Shown here: piece after piece, positions 47,138 to 57,131 of the stretch
Layout of the letters: every line of letters begins with the position of its first letter
Position numbering within the stretch: the stretch's first letter is position 1
Assembly: GCA_043816305.1 (NCBI GenBank)
Contig: JBDRHZ010000012.1
Span: 1 to 64,000 of the forward strand
DNA from: JAHIVN01 sp018816645
GTDB lineage: Bacteria; Patescibacteriota; Dojkabacteria; JAHIVN01
Length of the DNA stretch: 64,000 nucleotides
Reading direction: 5' to 3'
Made by a program: the position numbers and the translations under genes
Notes under the pieces: generated by a model
Seen by the model: the letters and a program-made list of their open reading frames with translations, nothing else
Databases searched by the model: none
Told to the model about the DNA's origin: nothing

Positions 47138-49540
47138 ATGATTTTGCAGCGAAAGAAAATTGGGATATTTGTGAAAAATCTCTTTTCATTCTTAATTTGC
47201 CTAATATTAATCGGGCTAGTTATATCTCCTGTTTCTGCTGGAACTTCTCATACAATTACAGATTCTTCTGTTTATGATGTGGGTATTTTTGGCCCGGCAT
47301 CAGCATGGCCAGGAATAGATGAAACTGGTGTTGTTGCAGATCTCAATGCAGATGGAATCGCTGATATAGCCTCGAGCTATAGTGCGGGTTCTGGAGAAGT
47401 TCGCGTCTTCTTTGGTGGGAGTAGTTTTGTGGGGGACTTAAATGGAGATACGGATTATAATGTCAAACTTGATGGCTGTTATCCAGCTTATAATTCGATG
47501 ATTGCTGGTGACGTCAATGGAGATGATGAGAATGATCTCGTTATTGGTTGCAGTGGGTCGAGTGAAGTATATATATTCTTTTCTGAAATATTTCAAGCCT
47601 ATGGAGTGACTCAAGGGAATGATATAGTCCTCAGTACCTGTTCAAGCTGCTATAGTGTCAAATACTCAAATGTCAGTCTTGGGGATGAAGACTGGACGAC
47701 GTATGTTGCAATTGAGGATATGAATGGTGATGGAAACACTGATCTAGTACTAAATGATGGCGATGGAGATATTCCCTCAGGTGTGCCTGTTGAGGGAGTT
47801 GTGCACATAACATTCTCTACGGCATTGGACGACTATAAAGGGACTTTTGAAAACGATCTTGACGCGACAACAGATACCAATGTAAGAGTTACAGGGTCAG
47901 CTGCTTGTACCTACTTAGGTAGTTACTGGGGAATAGCCGCTAGAGACGTAAACGGGGATGGGGATACAGATCTTATCGTTGGTGCCGACTGTAGTGCCGG
48001 CTCTGATGTTTATGTTGTTTATTCGACAATAATCGATGATTATGATGATACAAGCAGTGCAACTATTTCGATCGGGACTGCAGCTAATTATAATCTTCAC
48101 TACTACTCATCGGTTTCAGGCGACAATTTTGGTTCATACACAGCATTTAACGCTGGTGATATCAGTGGCGTTAATCTTTCTGAACTTGTGATGGCTGCAC
48201 CATCCGCTGATAACAATGGGGCATCGTCAGGATCGGTTTGGGTGGTCTCGTCAGACTTGATAGGTGCCTATGGAGTATCAACAGGAAACGATATCAATAT
48301 AACTACAGGTACAAATTACACAGTACGGTTTGATGGATCAACTGCTTACGAATACCTCGGGGGAGAGCATAGGCCTATAACAATCGGTGATGTGAATAGA
48401 GATGGCCAGGGGGATCTTATTATTACAGAGGATTCTGATTCCCCATATGGAGTTTCTTATGCAGGCTCCGTTTGGATAATGTATTCTACATTCTTTGACG
48501 ATTTTACAACAACAGGAAATAATCGTATTCTTTCGGACGGGGGAAGCTATCACAATGTCCATCTATATGATGTCACTGCCAATAATTTTTTTGGATATAC
48601 AGGGGCGGCAACAACACAGGTACTTGATGTAGACGGAAATGGAAACGGAGACCTGGTCTTTGGGTCAAGATATGCAGATGGGAACGGAACGAATTCTGGA
48701 GCAGTGTATATTTTCTATCAATCACTTCTTGAGGACACTGGTGAAACAGTTGGCTACGAGTGGGATATTTCGGATACAGATAATTTTAGTCTTAGGTATG
48801 ATGGTGACGCAAGTGATTGGTTTCCATATTATGGACCGATCAAAGTTGGTGATGTGAACGGTGATTCGGTAAATGATCTTATCATGTGGAATTCGGGATC
48901 GTCCGCGTCAGAAGTATTTGTAGTATTTGGTGGAGCCTTGATTACTTCTCTTCCGGCTGGGCTATCTGTAGAGCAGATTACAGACGCTACTGACCCTGAA
49001 GTAGTGAAGCAAGGCGGGTATCAAATAATTCGTGTTTCGGATGGAGGGCTCGTTGTTGCTGATATCGGAACAACATTTGAAGAAAACACTGATCTGGATT
49101 GGTCTGGATTGATAGCTGATAGTGATTTGTCTCTAGGTAAAGCTGTTGTTAGCACGACAGGTGTGGAAGGTGCTGAAGCTACATTTACACTCTACATCCC
49201 AAAAACAGAATCTAACCAGAATTCCGTTGGTATCTGTCCTGATGTAACAACAATAAATGATGTTTCGGAAGAATGCTCAGGTTTATATTATCTCGATATT
49301 ACAAATACGAATGTATCTGAAGTTACTATTGGAGATCAGACTTATCTTGTTGTGACAGGACTGACAAACGGTGGTGGGTTTTCTCTATGGCAGGACTTAG
49401 ATGATGCAGAAGAGGATGAAGGGCTTTCTGAAACTGGAGATTCAACAGAATTATTTTCTTTGAGTATAGCTATTACTATTTTGTACCTTGGGTATAAGAG
49501 TAGAAGGGTTTTTTTCACAGATCCATTCTTTACTAAATAA
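47138..49540 (+). CDS. FG-GAP repeat surface protein (integrin-alpha-like)
   Basis: 800 residues. Signal segment (NLFSFLICLILIGLVISPVSA), then about eight FG-GAP/VCBS-type units each with a Ca-binding motif such as DLNADGIADI, DVNGDDENDL, DMNGDGNTDL, DVNGDGDTDL, DVNRDGQGDL, DVDGNGNGDL, DVNGDSVNDL, forming a beta-propeller. The end carries a hydrophobic segment and RRVFFTDPF, a possible membrane anchor. Such proteins mediate adhesion in Ca-dependent fashion; in host-dependent Patescibacteria that fits attachment to a partner cell. Confidence 0.85.
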   Translation: MILQRKKIGIFVKNLFSFLICLILIGLVISPVSAGTSHTITDSSVYDVGIFGPASAWPGIDETGVVADLNADGIADIASSYSAGSGEVRVFFGGSSFVGDLNGDTDYNVKLDGCYPAYNSMIAGDVNGDDENDLVIGCSGSSEVYIFFSEIFQAYGVTQGNDIVLSTCSSCYSVKYSNVSLGDEDWTTYVAIEDMNGDGNTDLVLNDGDGDIPSGVPVEGVVHITFSTALDDYKGTFENDLDATTDTNVRVTGSAACTYLGSYWGIAARDVNGDGDTDLIVGADCSAGSDVYVVYSTIIDDYDDTSSATISIGTAANYNLHYYSSVSGDNFGSYTAFNAGDISGVNLSELVMAAPSADNNGASSGSVWVVSSDLIGAYGVSTGNDINITTGTNYTVRFDGSTAYEYLGGEHRPITIGDVNRDGQGDLIITEDSDSPYGVSYAGSVWIMYSTFFDDFTTTGNNRILSDGGSYHNVHLYDVTANNFFGYTGAATTQVLDVDGNGNGDLVFGSRYADGNGTNSGAVYIFYQSLLEDTGETVGYEWDISDTDNFSLRYDGDASDWFPYYGPIKVGDVNGDSVNDLIMWNSGSSASEVFVVFGGALITSLPAGLSVEQITDATDPEVVKQGGYQIIRVSDGGLVVADIGTTFEENTDLDWSGLIADSDLSLGKAVVSTTGVEGAEATFTLYIPKTESNQNSVGICPDVTTINDVSEECSGLYYLDITNTNVSEVTIGDQTYLVVTGLTNGGGFSLWQDLDDAEEDEGLSETGDSTELFSLSIAITILYLGYKSRRVFFTDPFFTK

Positions 49541-49557
49541 TATAGTTATTCAAATTC

Positions 49558-50502
49558 CTACTTAGTCCAATTCTTGTAAATTTCATTTAGGAAAATGATA
49601 AATTCATCTGTAGCTAGAGAATTCCCTTCTTGACTTGGATGATCATCGCCAGAGGGGTAGGCAAGCGTGTTTCCACTTCCGCCAGTTAGGACATCGTAGA
49701 AATCAAAAACAGTGACATTCTCGTATTTATAATCACTCAGCCAGTCGTTGACCAGCCAGTTGTTGAAAGCTCGTGCATTATCTGCATATGTTGCATCTGA
49801 TAATGGTGGAGCAGTGACAACGATAAATAACTTGTCCTGTTTAGTCTCAAAGTATTCAAGTAGGTCGATGTATATGCCTTTTGCATTCGCTACTGTGTGA
49901 TACTGTGAATCAGCGCTTTCTCCTTTCAGAGAGTTATTGTTGATACTTGGAATAAGATCGTTTGGATTTCCTTTAAGTGCAGAATTTGGGAAGCAGGATT
50001 TGAACATGATGATCTCATTCTCACCACTGGGATCACTGGATACTCTAGTATATGAAGAATTCTGGCTGCTTTCGGAGTAAAGTGCTTTGAGATATTTGCT
50101 GCTATCAGATCCCCGGAACCAAAGCCACCAGTGGCCTATATCGGTTGTGTCTCCAATAGGACCGAGTCCTGAGCTTGTCGAAGGACCCCAGCCGTAGTTA
50201 GTATCGCTTACAAAGTAACCTTCATCCATCAGAGCCTTTCCCAGTCCGCCATTGTCATCTGCCAGCCAGTTTTCACCGGTGGAATGGTGAATGAAGATTA
50301 ATTTCTTGTTACCTGATTTAGCTGTCGTCGGTGTGGAAGTTATTTCCGTAGTTATCGGCGGATCGTTTTGTGACAAGCTCTCGGTTGTTGGATTTTGATC
50401 GTCAGGTTTGTTGAATACTGTCAATAGTATTATTACTGATCCTGTTAAAACTACCAGGAGAACTATGGCGCCGATTATGAAGTAGGAGGTTTTGATTTTC
50501 AT
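49558..50502 (-). CDS. Membrane-anchored SGNH-like hydrolase with an inserted genome repeat
   Basis: 314 residues. N-terminal helix (YFIIGAIVLLVVLTGSVIILL), Ser/Thr/Pro-rich linker (TTESLSQNDPPITTEITSTP), then LIFIHHSTGENWL, FKSCFPNS, LFIVVTAPPL, YPSGDDHPS, suggestive of an SGNH/GDSL esterase (block V-like D-x-x-H: DDHP). In-frame at 50167-50185 is TCCTGAGCTTGTCGAAGGA, a repeat widespread in environmental bacterial genomes, encoding STSSGLG within the protein. Acetyl-esterase activity on surface glycans is possible. Confidence 0.65.
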   Translation of the reverse strand: MKIKTSYFIIGAIVLLVVLTGSVIILLTVFNKPDDQNPTTESLSQNDPPITTEITSTPTTAKSGNKKLIFIHHSTGENWLADDNGGLGKALMDEGYFVSDTNYGWGPSTSSGLGPIGDTTDIGHWWLWFRGSDSSKYLKALYSESSQNSSYTRVSSDPSGENEIIMFKSCFPNSALKGNPNDLIPSINNNSLKGESADSQYHTVANAKGIYIDLLEYFETKQDKLFIVVTAPPLSDATYADNARAFNNWLVNDWLSDYKYENVTVFDFYDVLTGGSGNTLAYPSGDDHPSQEGNSLATDEFIIFLNEIYKNWTK

Positions 50503-50528
50503 TTGTTGTATTCCAGAAATATTAAAAC

Positions 50529-50828
50529 TTATTTACACGGTCCAGGTGTACCATCCTTTTCTATTATAACGCACTCTCTATTTTTCATTATACCTAGACA
50601 TATAGAATATGTCGGACCATCAATGTTTTCTTCTCCATAAGTTATTCTCTTCCCTATACATTCACACGATCTGATAGGGTAATCGTTGCCAGGGACCCAT
50701 CCATCAAATTCGTCACATTTAGGAAGAATGGAGGATAGGGGACCGAACGGTGTAAACATTAGGAATAATGAAAGCACAGATACAAGGATAAAAATTGAGA
50801 AAAGGATTATCACTTTTTTCTTACCCAT
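50529..50828 (-). CDS. Small secreted cysteine-rich protein
   Basis: 99 residues. Hydrophobic N-terminus (VIILFSIFILVSVLSLFLMF) then six Cys (PKCDEF, SCECIG, SICLG, ECVII, PCK) in 70 residues, suggesting a disulfide-stabilised exported domain. Unknown family. Confidence 0.6.
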   Translation of the reverse strand: MGKKKVIILFSIFILVSVLSLFLMFTPFGPLSSILPKCDEFDGWVPGNDYPIRSCECIGKRITYGEENIDGPTYSICLGIMKNRECVIIEKDGTPGPCK

Positions 50829-50860
50829 GTTTTTTAGGCGTTTAATTTACCTAATGTAAC

Positions 50861-51244
50861 TTAATTTCCTATAAACTGCAAACAATTGCCCTCTGGATCG
50901 AAGACGGTGAAGACTCTTCTTGTCTCCTTCGGGTTGAACTCTGACATATTGACCGGTTCCTGTTCGATCTTGATTTCTTTTGCATTCTTGACTTTATCCC
51001 ACCAATAGTCGAGCTTATCAACATAAAATGTGATTATATGGCGGTAAGGATCTTTGTTGTAACCCTTTACTTCAGAATGTTCAGCGATCCATATCTCGTA
51101 TTCATCGTTTGCCAAAACATTATAGCCGTAATCTTTTGGAAGCTTAAGAGTATTCTTAATTCTAAATCCAAGGGTTTCATTATAGAATTTTACCAGCTTG
51201 TCTGGAGTTTCTGAAAATAGGAAGATTTTATATTTGTTGAGCAT
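50861..51244 (-). CDS. VOC-family (glyoxalase/bleomycin-resistance-like) protein
   Basis: 127 residues. KIFLFSETPDKLVKFYNETLGF opens a typical VOC domain; ITFYVDKLDYWWDKVKNAKE and FTVFDPEGNCLQFIG are the standard closing strands, with Asp and Glu metal ligands partly present. Substrate unknown. Confidence 0.82.
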   Translation of the reverse strand: MLNKYKIFLFSETPDKLVKFYNETLGFRIKNTLKLPKDYGYNVLANDEYEIWIAEHSEVKGYNKDPYRHIITFYVDKLDYWWDKVKNAKEIKIEQEPVNMSEFNPKETRRVFTVFDPEGNCLQFIGN

Positions 51245-51436
51245 ATTGAAGTTTTATAACTATTCATTTTTTCTACCTAATATTAACAAAAGTGTTAATT
51301 GAAGGGAAATATTTTAGCTAACAAATCCTACTTGCAATTATTACAAAGTTTATGTATCAATAAAGCTATATTATGACTTTTGACATGAATGAGCTTGAAA
51401 ATGGCTTGTCCCAAGAAAGTGTGAAAGAGCTACCTT

Positions 51437-52228
51437 TTGAAGGACTGGTGTGTTTGTTACCCAAGGCTTATAACTTCTCCGCGCTTCGCTCTTGCAATTT
51501 CAAAGGCAACTATTACAGGAGACTATTCTGATCCGATGTTTTGGTCCGAAGAAATGGTGAATATCTTTGCAGCCATGAGTAGTGAGAGTAGCAGAGATAT
51601 ACCAGTTCTAGCCGGAGGTGTAAAAATATTCATAGCTAATCATACATCAATTACAGCAGTTCTCCCGGCAATTGCAAAAAGAATGCCGTCTGGAGAAGAC
51701 ATGCCATATCTGTTTTCAGATATTAACGCCCCATATAAAGCAGCAATTGACGAAGAAGCTTCGTTTGTTAGACAATTAATTGCAAGAGCTCTCTTACGTA
51801 TAGAATTAAGTATTCCTTTTATAGTTCCAAATTTATCAGCAAAAGCTTCAAATCTGAAAGCAGAAATACTGAAGACAGCTAAAGTAGACGGATGTATCTA
51901 TACAGGAAAAGATATGTTAAGAATGATTCGGGACAGCTCTCTGACGCAGAATCCAACTTCCTATATCATATTCATCGAAAATATTGCCAGCAGGGGACTA
52001 GATATTCATCCTCCGGATCCTGATCTGGTTCACCTAACTAACATTTTATTAAGAAAACTACCGACAGCCAGGCTGGTCTTTCTTGGTTATAACTCTGATA
52101 ATCATATTGCCATAACAAGAGATATACCCAGAACTGAAATTCCTTTTGAATTAGAAAGTAATCAGTATCCGAGCAGTCAATATTATGGAGATATGTTGAG
52201 GGAAGCATTGATGAGTACTGTTCAGTAA
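51437..52228 (+). CDS. Hypothetical protein, possibly PlsC-like; frame at 5' end doubtful
   Basis: 263 residues from TTG at 51437. The segment KIFIANHTSITAVLPAIAKR resembles the NHxS region of acyltransferases, and YIIFIENIASRG could be the later block, but the catalytic Asp is missing and similarity is weak. An ATG at 51373 opens a second frame (MTFDMNELENGLSQESVKEL) that runs into this one near 51437 with a one-base offset, so an upstream frameshift is possible. Low-confidence function. Confidence 0.5.
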   Translation: MKDWCVCYPRLITSPRFALAISKATITGDYSDPMFWSEEMVNIFAAMSSESSRDIPVLAGGVKIFIANHTSITAVLPAIAKRMPSGEDMPYLFSDINAPYKAAIDEEASFVRQLIARALLRIELSIPFIVPNLSAKASNLKAEILKTAKVDGCIYTGKDMLRMIRDSSLTQNPTSYIIFIENIASRGLDIHPPDPDLVHLTNILLRKLPTARLVFLGYNSDNHIAITRDIPRTEIPFELESNQYPSSQYYGDMLREALMSTVQ

Positions 52229-52956
52229 ACCCGCTTTATGCCGAGTCCGCCATCGATAACTATATCCTGACAGGTAACGGCATCATTCTCAATAACACTT
52301 CTCACAGCACAGGCTATTTCTTCCGGTGTTATAAATCTTTTAATCGGGGTTTGATTTACACACTCATTCTTTTCTTTTTGGCTGAACCTATCCCATAACT
52401 TTGTGAGTGTGTATCCGGGAGAGATGGTAACTGCTCTTAGCTTGTCTGCATAGTTATAACCAAGATTTAGAGTAAATTTATTCAGAGCGGCTTTTGCAGC
52501 CGAGTAGCAGGTTAACTCCGGATATGTTGCGACTTCCTGCCGGCCCATGATCGATGAGACATTTATTATTACTCCCCCTTTTGACAACCTTGGCAGCGCT
52601 TTTCTGCAGATTTCAACTATACTGAAAAAGTTCACTCGAAAAGTTGTCTGCCATTTCTCCGTGTCAAAAGGGTCTTTTGTATCGCTTTCTTCTATGCCGA
52701 TAGTGTTGATTATTACATCAAGCCTCTTTGTATGAACAGAGATTTCCCTGAAGAGCTTATCGATTTTCTCTGATTTAGATAGGTCTGCTTTTATTGGAAC
52801 TATCTGGCTGTTCTTGCTTCCAGCAAGTTTGACTATCTCATTTCGGTTGTGATGAGCAAATACTACAGCTCCTGCATGTGCAAGATTTTCTAGAATTGCC
52901 GAACCGATGCCTCCCGATGCACCTGTTATAAGTATGTTTCTGTTTTTAATATTCAT
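52222..52956 (-). CDS. Short-chain dehydrogenase/reductase
   Basis: 244 residues. NILITGASGGIGSAILENLA is the TGxxxGIG cofactor motif, VIINTIGIEE the NNAG-like region, VINVSSIMGR the catalytic Ser and CYSAAKAALNKF the YxxxK pair; INTIGI replaces NNAG. Length and pattern are FabG-like. NADP/NAD-dependent carbonyl reduction; substrate unknown. Confidence 0.87.
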   Translation of the reverse strand: MNIKNRNILITGASGGIGSAILENLAHAGAVVFAHHNRNEIVKLAGSKNSQIVPIKADLSKSEKIDKLFREISVHTKRLDVIINTIGIEESDTKDPFDTEKWQTTFRVNFFSIVEICRKALPRLSKGGVIINVSSIMGRQEVATYPELTCYSAAKAALNKFTLNLGYNYADKLRAVTISPGYTLTKLWDRFSQKEKNECVNQTPIKRFITPEEIACAVRSVIENDAVTCQDIVIDGGLGIKRVY

Positions 52957-53042
52957 ATAGAGATGAATGTAAGCTTATCCGACTAACTGACATTTTATTC
53001 GAAAATTACAATATAGTAAACTGCTTTACTTGAACATTTTTA

Positions 53043-53981
53043 TTAATCTATACTTGATCTGTAAAATGGACTATTTAAATTTCTGATCGCCCAAGTGAAA
53101 TGCCCCTCGTTTGGATCATTTGTCTCATACATATTTGCTGAGATAAGGCTATATATAAGGACATACAGTTTTAATAGCCTAAATGAGGACTTGGTAATCC
53201 TGTTCTTGATAATATCACCGACATAGTCTTTTAAACTGAATATTTTTATCTCATCATACATGTCTGAAAAGGTCCAGCCTAAGGCTATATCAAACAAAGG
53301 ATCACCAACTGTTGTCAATATCCCAAAATCGAGAACAGCCTGAACTTTCAAGTCGTCATCAACCAGCAGATTGGCCGGAAAGTAGTCCCCGTGTATGAGT
53401 CTGTAACTGGACAAGCTAATCTCTCGAAGAGTTTGGATAATTCCCTCCACTAATAATCCTGCATTGTCTACTTTCCCCCCAAAAATTCTTTCTGACTCTT
53501 TATATTTATTAAGTAGATTATAAATTAGTAGATTATTCCAATTTGAATACTTTCTGACTTCGAAGAATTTACCTTTCAGGTCGAGCGGTTCTGCTTTATC
53601 TAACAGATCAGTTTTTATTTTCTGTATGTTAAATAACACCTCTACATATGAGTTTAGAGTTTTTTTAAGTTCGGTCTCGGTCATGTTTTTCAGTACTGTA
53701 GTTGTCAAACAGGTTCCTTGTAGTTTTTTTTCAGTAACTACCAACTTGCTTCCTATTTTCCGAATACTTAATATTTCAGGAGTTGAAAATTCTACATTAG
53801 TTGTATCCAAAGAGTTGTAGAATTTCATGAGCCGCTGAAGGTTCTTTTTGCCGATATCGGTTCCATATACCTTGATGATGGTTTCTTTGGTATATTCAAA
53901 AACCAGACACTGCCACCCTTTTCCAACGAGTTTCAGATCGGGGCTGTTTATCTCCTGTAAAAGTTTTTTATAGTCCTGCAT
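53043..53981 (-). CDS. Aminoglycoside phosphotransferase (APH)-family kinase
   Basis: 312 residues. WQCLVFEYTKETIIKVYG supplies the ATP-binding Lys, LIHGDYFPANLLVDDD the catalytic H-x-D-x4-N and AVLDFGILTTVGDPLFDIALG the metal-binding DFG-like segment. Family members phosphorylate aminoglycosides, choline, homoserine or sugars. Directly downstream (27 bases) of the ABC-F gene, so the pair may form a resistance or stress unit. Confidence 0.8.
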   Translation of the reverse strand: MQDYKKLLQEINSPDLKLVGKGWQCLVFEYTKETIIKVYGTDIGKKNLQRLMKFYNSLDTTNVEFSTPEILSIRKIGSKLVVTEKKLQGTCLTTTVLKNMTETELKKTLNSYVEVLFNIQKIKTDLLDKAEPLDLKGKFFEVRKYSNWNNLLIYNLLNKYKESERIFGGKVDNAGLLVEGIIQTLREISLSSYRLIHGDYFPANLLVDDDLKVQAVLDFGILTTVGDPLFDIALGWTFSDMYDEIKIFSLKDYVGDIIKNRITKSSFRLLKLYVLIYSLISANMYETNDPNEGHFTWAIRNLNSPFYRSSID

Positions 53982-54008
53982 AATTTCATATCGATAGATT
54001 AATTTTTT

Positions 54009-55562
54009 CTACTTAAGCAATTGTTTATTATCAATTAAATAATACTCGTTTATCCCGATCTGTTCCAGGAAGTGAAAATCGTGCGATATCGCTGCAATTG
54101 TACCTTGGAATTCCTTCAGTGTTTCTGTTATAGCTTCAACAGTTTCTATATCAAGGTTGTTTGTCGGCTCGTCAAGTATCAGCATATCAATATCAGAGCT
54201 TGTTGCAATAGCAAAAGCCAGTCTTGCTGTTTCTCCGCCGCTAAGAATTTTAGCATTTTTTTGAATATCCAGGTTACCCGGGAAACACAGGTTTCCCAGA
54301 ACCTTTCTAACATCTTCGTAACTAATATTAGCATTGTTATCCTGAACATTCTTGATTATAGTTGCCTTTGGATTTATCAGGTCATATTTCTGATCAACGT
54401 ACAAAGTTTTGTACTCGGAGCCGTAACTGACATTTTTCAGCAACGAGTCTTTTCTATTATAAGAGAACTGTTTAACTAACGTAGTTTTACCACTGCCGTT
54501 ATCACCCAGAATTGCAAGTCTATCACCATGGTAAATATCGAAGTTAATTTTATCGATAAGTAATTTCCTGCTTGGGAGCAGAAGTGATCCGGTTTTGACA
54601 CTTAAAACCAGTCCTGACTTCTGCCGAGTGTTTAACTTTAGGCAGATATTTTTCCTTTGCTTTAGCTTCAGTGTATTTAGCATATCATTTGTTTTTTCTA
54701 TAGACTTTTCCTTTTTAACCTTATCTGCTCCAAAACTAGTCTGCATATTCCGCCTCATAGAATTACGAGCGATTTTAGGTATGCTTCTATCGTTAGTTTT
54801 AGCCATCCGATCAAATTTTGCTTTTTCTTTTTGAAATCGTATGTTCCCTCTCTGAAAAGCGGTTTTAATCTTTTTTAATCTTTTTCTTTCGACCTCGAAC
54901 TGGTCAATCTGAGATTGTATTTCATTATCCTTTTCGGTTTTGTAAAAGTCGTAATCTCCGCCATAAATGGTCAATTTGCACTTTTCGATTTCCCAAATTG
55001 TTTTTACTACTGAATTTAAAAAATCTATATTATGACTCACTACGACAAAAGCGATATCTGTTTTCTGCAGTACTGTTTTCAACTCATTCAACGAATGTAA
55101 GTCCAGATGATTAGTTGGTTCATCAAGCAGGATGACTTCTGGAGATTTTGCTAATGCAACGGCAAGATTGAGTTTTACAAGCTCTCCGCCGCTTAGTGTA
55201 CTTAATAGCTGTGTTTCACTTAGTCTTGTTTTGAAAATGCTTTCGTATGCTATCAAGATTTGCCACCAATCCTCATGTATACCTTGAAGGTACAGATGCA
55301 GAGGTGTTTTCTTTCGGTAGAATTCTAAATCCAGTTGCGGAATGTACTCAATTGTGCAGTTTCGATTCACACTGCCCGAGTTTGACTTTATCAGTCCGGC
55401 AAGGCATTTAAGCAGTGAAGTTTTCCCACTTCCGTTTATGCCTACTAGACCGATTCTGTCTCTATCGATGATAGATCCGGATAGGCTGTCAAGAATGTTC
55501 TTTCCGTCAAAAGCAAGCGATATCTTATTAAATTGTAGCAGCGTTTTGTTTTGGATACTCAT
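54009..55562 (-). CDS. ABC-F family ATPase (ribosome-associated)
   Basis: 517 residues, soluble, two ABC domains: Walker A GLVGINGSGKTSLLKCL and AILGDNGSGKTTLVKQ, signatures LSGGELVKLNLA and LSGGETARLAFA, Walker B VILLDEPTNHLDL and MLILDEPTNNLDI. The basic linker (KRLKKIKTAFQRGNIRFQKE, RKNICLKLNTRQKS) is the P-site tRNA interaction motif region. ABC-F proteins protect ribosomes from antibiotics or rescue translation. No membrane segments. Confidence 0.93.
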   Translation of the reverse strand: MSIQNKTLLQFNKISLAFDGKNILDSLSGSIIDRDRIGLVGINGSGKTSLLKCLAGLIKSNSGSVNRNCTIEYIPQLDLEFYRKKTPLHLYLQGIHEDWWQILIAYESIFKTRLSETQLLSTLSGGELVKLNLAVALAKSPEVILLDEPTNHLDLHSLNELKTVLQKTDIAFVVVSHNIDFLNSVVKTIWEIEKCKLTIYGGDYDFYKTEKDNEIQSQIDQFEVERKRLKKIKTAFQRGNIRFQKEKAKFDRMAKTNDRSIPKIARNSMRRNMQTSFGADKVKKEKSIEKTNDMLNTLKLKQRKNICLKLNTRQKSGLVLSVKTGSLLLPSRKLLIDKINFDIYHGDRLAILGDNGSGKTTLVKQFSYNRKDSLLKNVSYGSEYKTLYVDQKYDLINPKATIIKNVQDNNANISYEDVRKVLGNLCFPGNLDIQKNAKILSGGETARLAFAIATSSDIDMLILDEPTNNLDIETVEAITETLKEFQGTIAAISHDFHFLEQIGINEYYLIDNKQLLK

Positions 55563-55619
55563 GGTTTCTGATTCACAGATAATATATACGAAATCTGATT
55601 AGTCAGAAACTATTGGAGA

Positions 55620-56105
55620 GGGGAATTGGGTGGAAATTGCAAGACACGAAAATACCAAACTCTGTGTCAAAGCTTCTGACTAGATATTTGATATTTTGCC
55701 TGCCATCGGATTAAGAATATGATTTAATACATATAAATTATACCCCAGGTTAGGGGCTTTTGCAAATTTACGAAATTTCAGTTCTTCGACAAATAGTTTC
55801 TTGGTTAATTATGGATATTTCCAACCTGCTTCCTGCGTATGATGAGAACTGCACTGAAAACACCATTAGCCAGCACCCAGGTCAAAGGATATGACCAAGT
55901 GAGTATTGAGTCGGAATTTAGTCAGAAATTCAATTCCTTTTGTTACCTAATAATTTTATAAAGACTTCGGTTTGATATTATTTGATTTGATATAAATATC
56001 TTCTCGTTCACAATGGATTAAAAATCCTGCCCGATGGAAAAGGATCATATTCAGGGAATATTTCTTCTCAACTAACGGAATTATCTAGCAAAAACTTCGG
56101 AAGGA
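55620..56105. other. Intergenic region without recognised feature
   Basis: AT-rich stretch between the ABC-F start and the small protein at 56106. I see no tRNA, strong terminator or repeat; short remnants of frames only. Confidence 0.4.
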
Positions 56106-56210
56106 TTATTTCTCTTGTTTTTTTCTATTTGCCATAACGATGCTGATCAAGCCCAAGACCATGATAAACGATGCTGTCAAAGAATAATTAAGCTTAAGTT
56201 TTTCAGACAT
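56106..56210 (-). CDS. Small single-pass membrane protein (34 residues)
   Basis: Read from the ATG at 56210: MSEKLKLNYSLTASFIMVLG continuing LISIVMANRKKQEK to TAA. One membrane helix flanked by charged residues is typical of real bacterial microproteins. The ribosome site (AAGAAAG) is modest. No comparison data, so existence is likely but unproven. Confidence 0.45.
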   Translation of the reverse strand: MSEKLKLNYSLTASFIMVLGLISIVMANRKKQEK

Positions 56211-56364
56211 CTACTTTCTTAAAAAAACTGTTTAATGAGAATATATTGAGAATCTTCTTCAATTATACTAATTCTATTCCTAGATATTCCTTCTTAAATA
56301 AGTATTATTTTACTTAAGTCAGAGTTTGGAAAAAACTGGACATTTTATAAGTAATCATTTTTGT

Positions 56365-56934
56365 TTACTTTCTTAATTTTAATTCAACTCTTTTTCTGCT
56401 GGCAGATTTTTCAAGTTGTTCTTTAAGAAGTAGGGATTTGGCCTTGAGATCATCTTCTCTAACTTTTTCAGTCTTTATTTTTTGTTTACCTATTCTTAAT
56501 GACGTTTCTAATTCGTATACTGAAAGTATAGTAGTAGCTATGCAATAAAAGTTTTTTGATCTTCCTTCATCAAAATGCTTTAAGAAGATCTCTAGTAACT
56601 CAATCCGTCTTTTCTGCTGTTTAATAAATTTCTCCAAACCCTGTTTTTTAATAGAATTTAAATTTGAAATAGATTTTCTGTGAGTTACAAAAGAATCACC
56701 TTTATCCCAACCTTTAAGTTTCGAACATGGAAATTTATTACATTCTGCACAGACTTCAAAATTTTGTTTTTTCACACAACAAGTCACAAGCGAACAGGAT
56801 GGGTGCTTATCGGAAAAATCAGGACCACAACATCCTGGGCACCTCGAAGGACCTTTAATATAGTATCTTGGACATAAGCCACAATCTAACCCACAAACAC
56901 CAAGTGTAGGATACTTTTTAATGACTTTATCCAC
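56365..56934 (-). CDS. DUF3795-type cysteine-rich protein
   Basis: 189 residues. CGLDCGLCPRYYIKGPSRCP, then CCGPDF, CSLVTCCVKK and CAECNKFPCSKLKGW give at least ten cysteines in the N-terminal 85 residues, as in DUF3795 zinc/Fe-S proteins. The rest is helical and basic (KKQGLEKFIKQQKRRIELL). Function of the family unknown. Confidence 0.75.
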   Translation of the reverse strand: MDKVIKKYPTLGVCGLDCGLCPRYYIKGPSRCPGCCGPDFSDKHPSCSLVTCCVKKQNFEVCAECNKFPCSKLKGWDKGDSFVTHRKSISNLNSIKKQGLEKFIKQQKRRIELLEIFLKHFDEGRSKNFYCIATTILSVYELETSLRIGKQKIKTEKVREDDLKAKSLLLKEQLEKSASRKRVELKLRK

Positions 56935-57055
56935 GATTTTTAGTTAAATCAATTATACTAAAATGCTAAATAATTATACTTTATCGACTTTCATATTTCT
57001 ATAGAATTATTGTTTTTAATATCTTTATGAAATGATAATGAATAGGGGACTTATA

Positions 57056-57100
57056 CCCTCCGGAGGCGGTCGGGCCATTAGACGACCAACACTCATTTTT
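57056..57100 (-). pseudogene. tRNA 5'-half remnant next to tRNA-Gln
   Basis: GGGCCATTAGACGACC resembles the D-arm of the neighbouring tRNA-Gln (ACCATTAGACGACC), preceded by the palindrome CCTCCGGAGG. No complete tRNA can be folded. Confidence 0.45.
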
Positions 57101-57131
57101 ATAAGTTCCTCCTTCAAAACCGTGACTTCAA

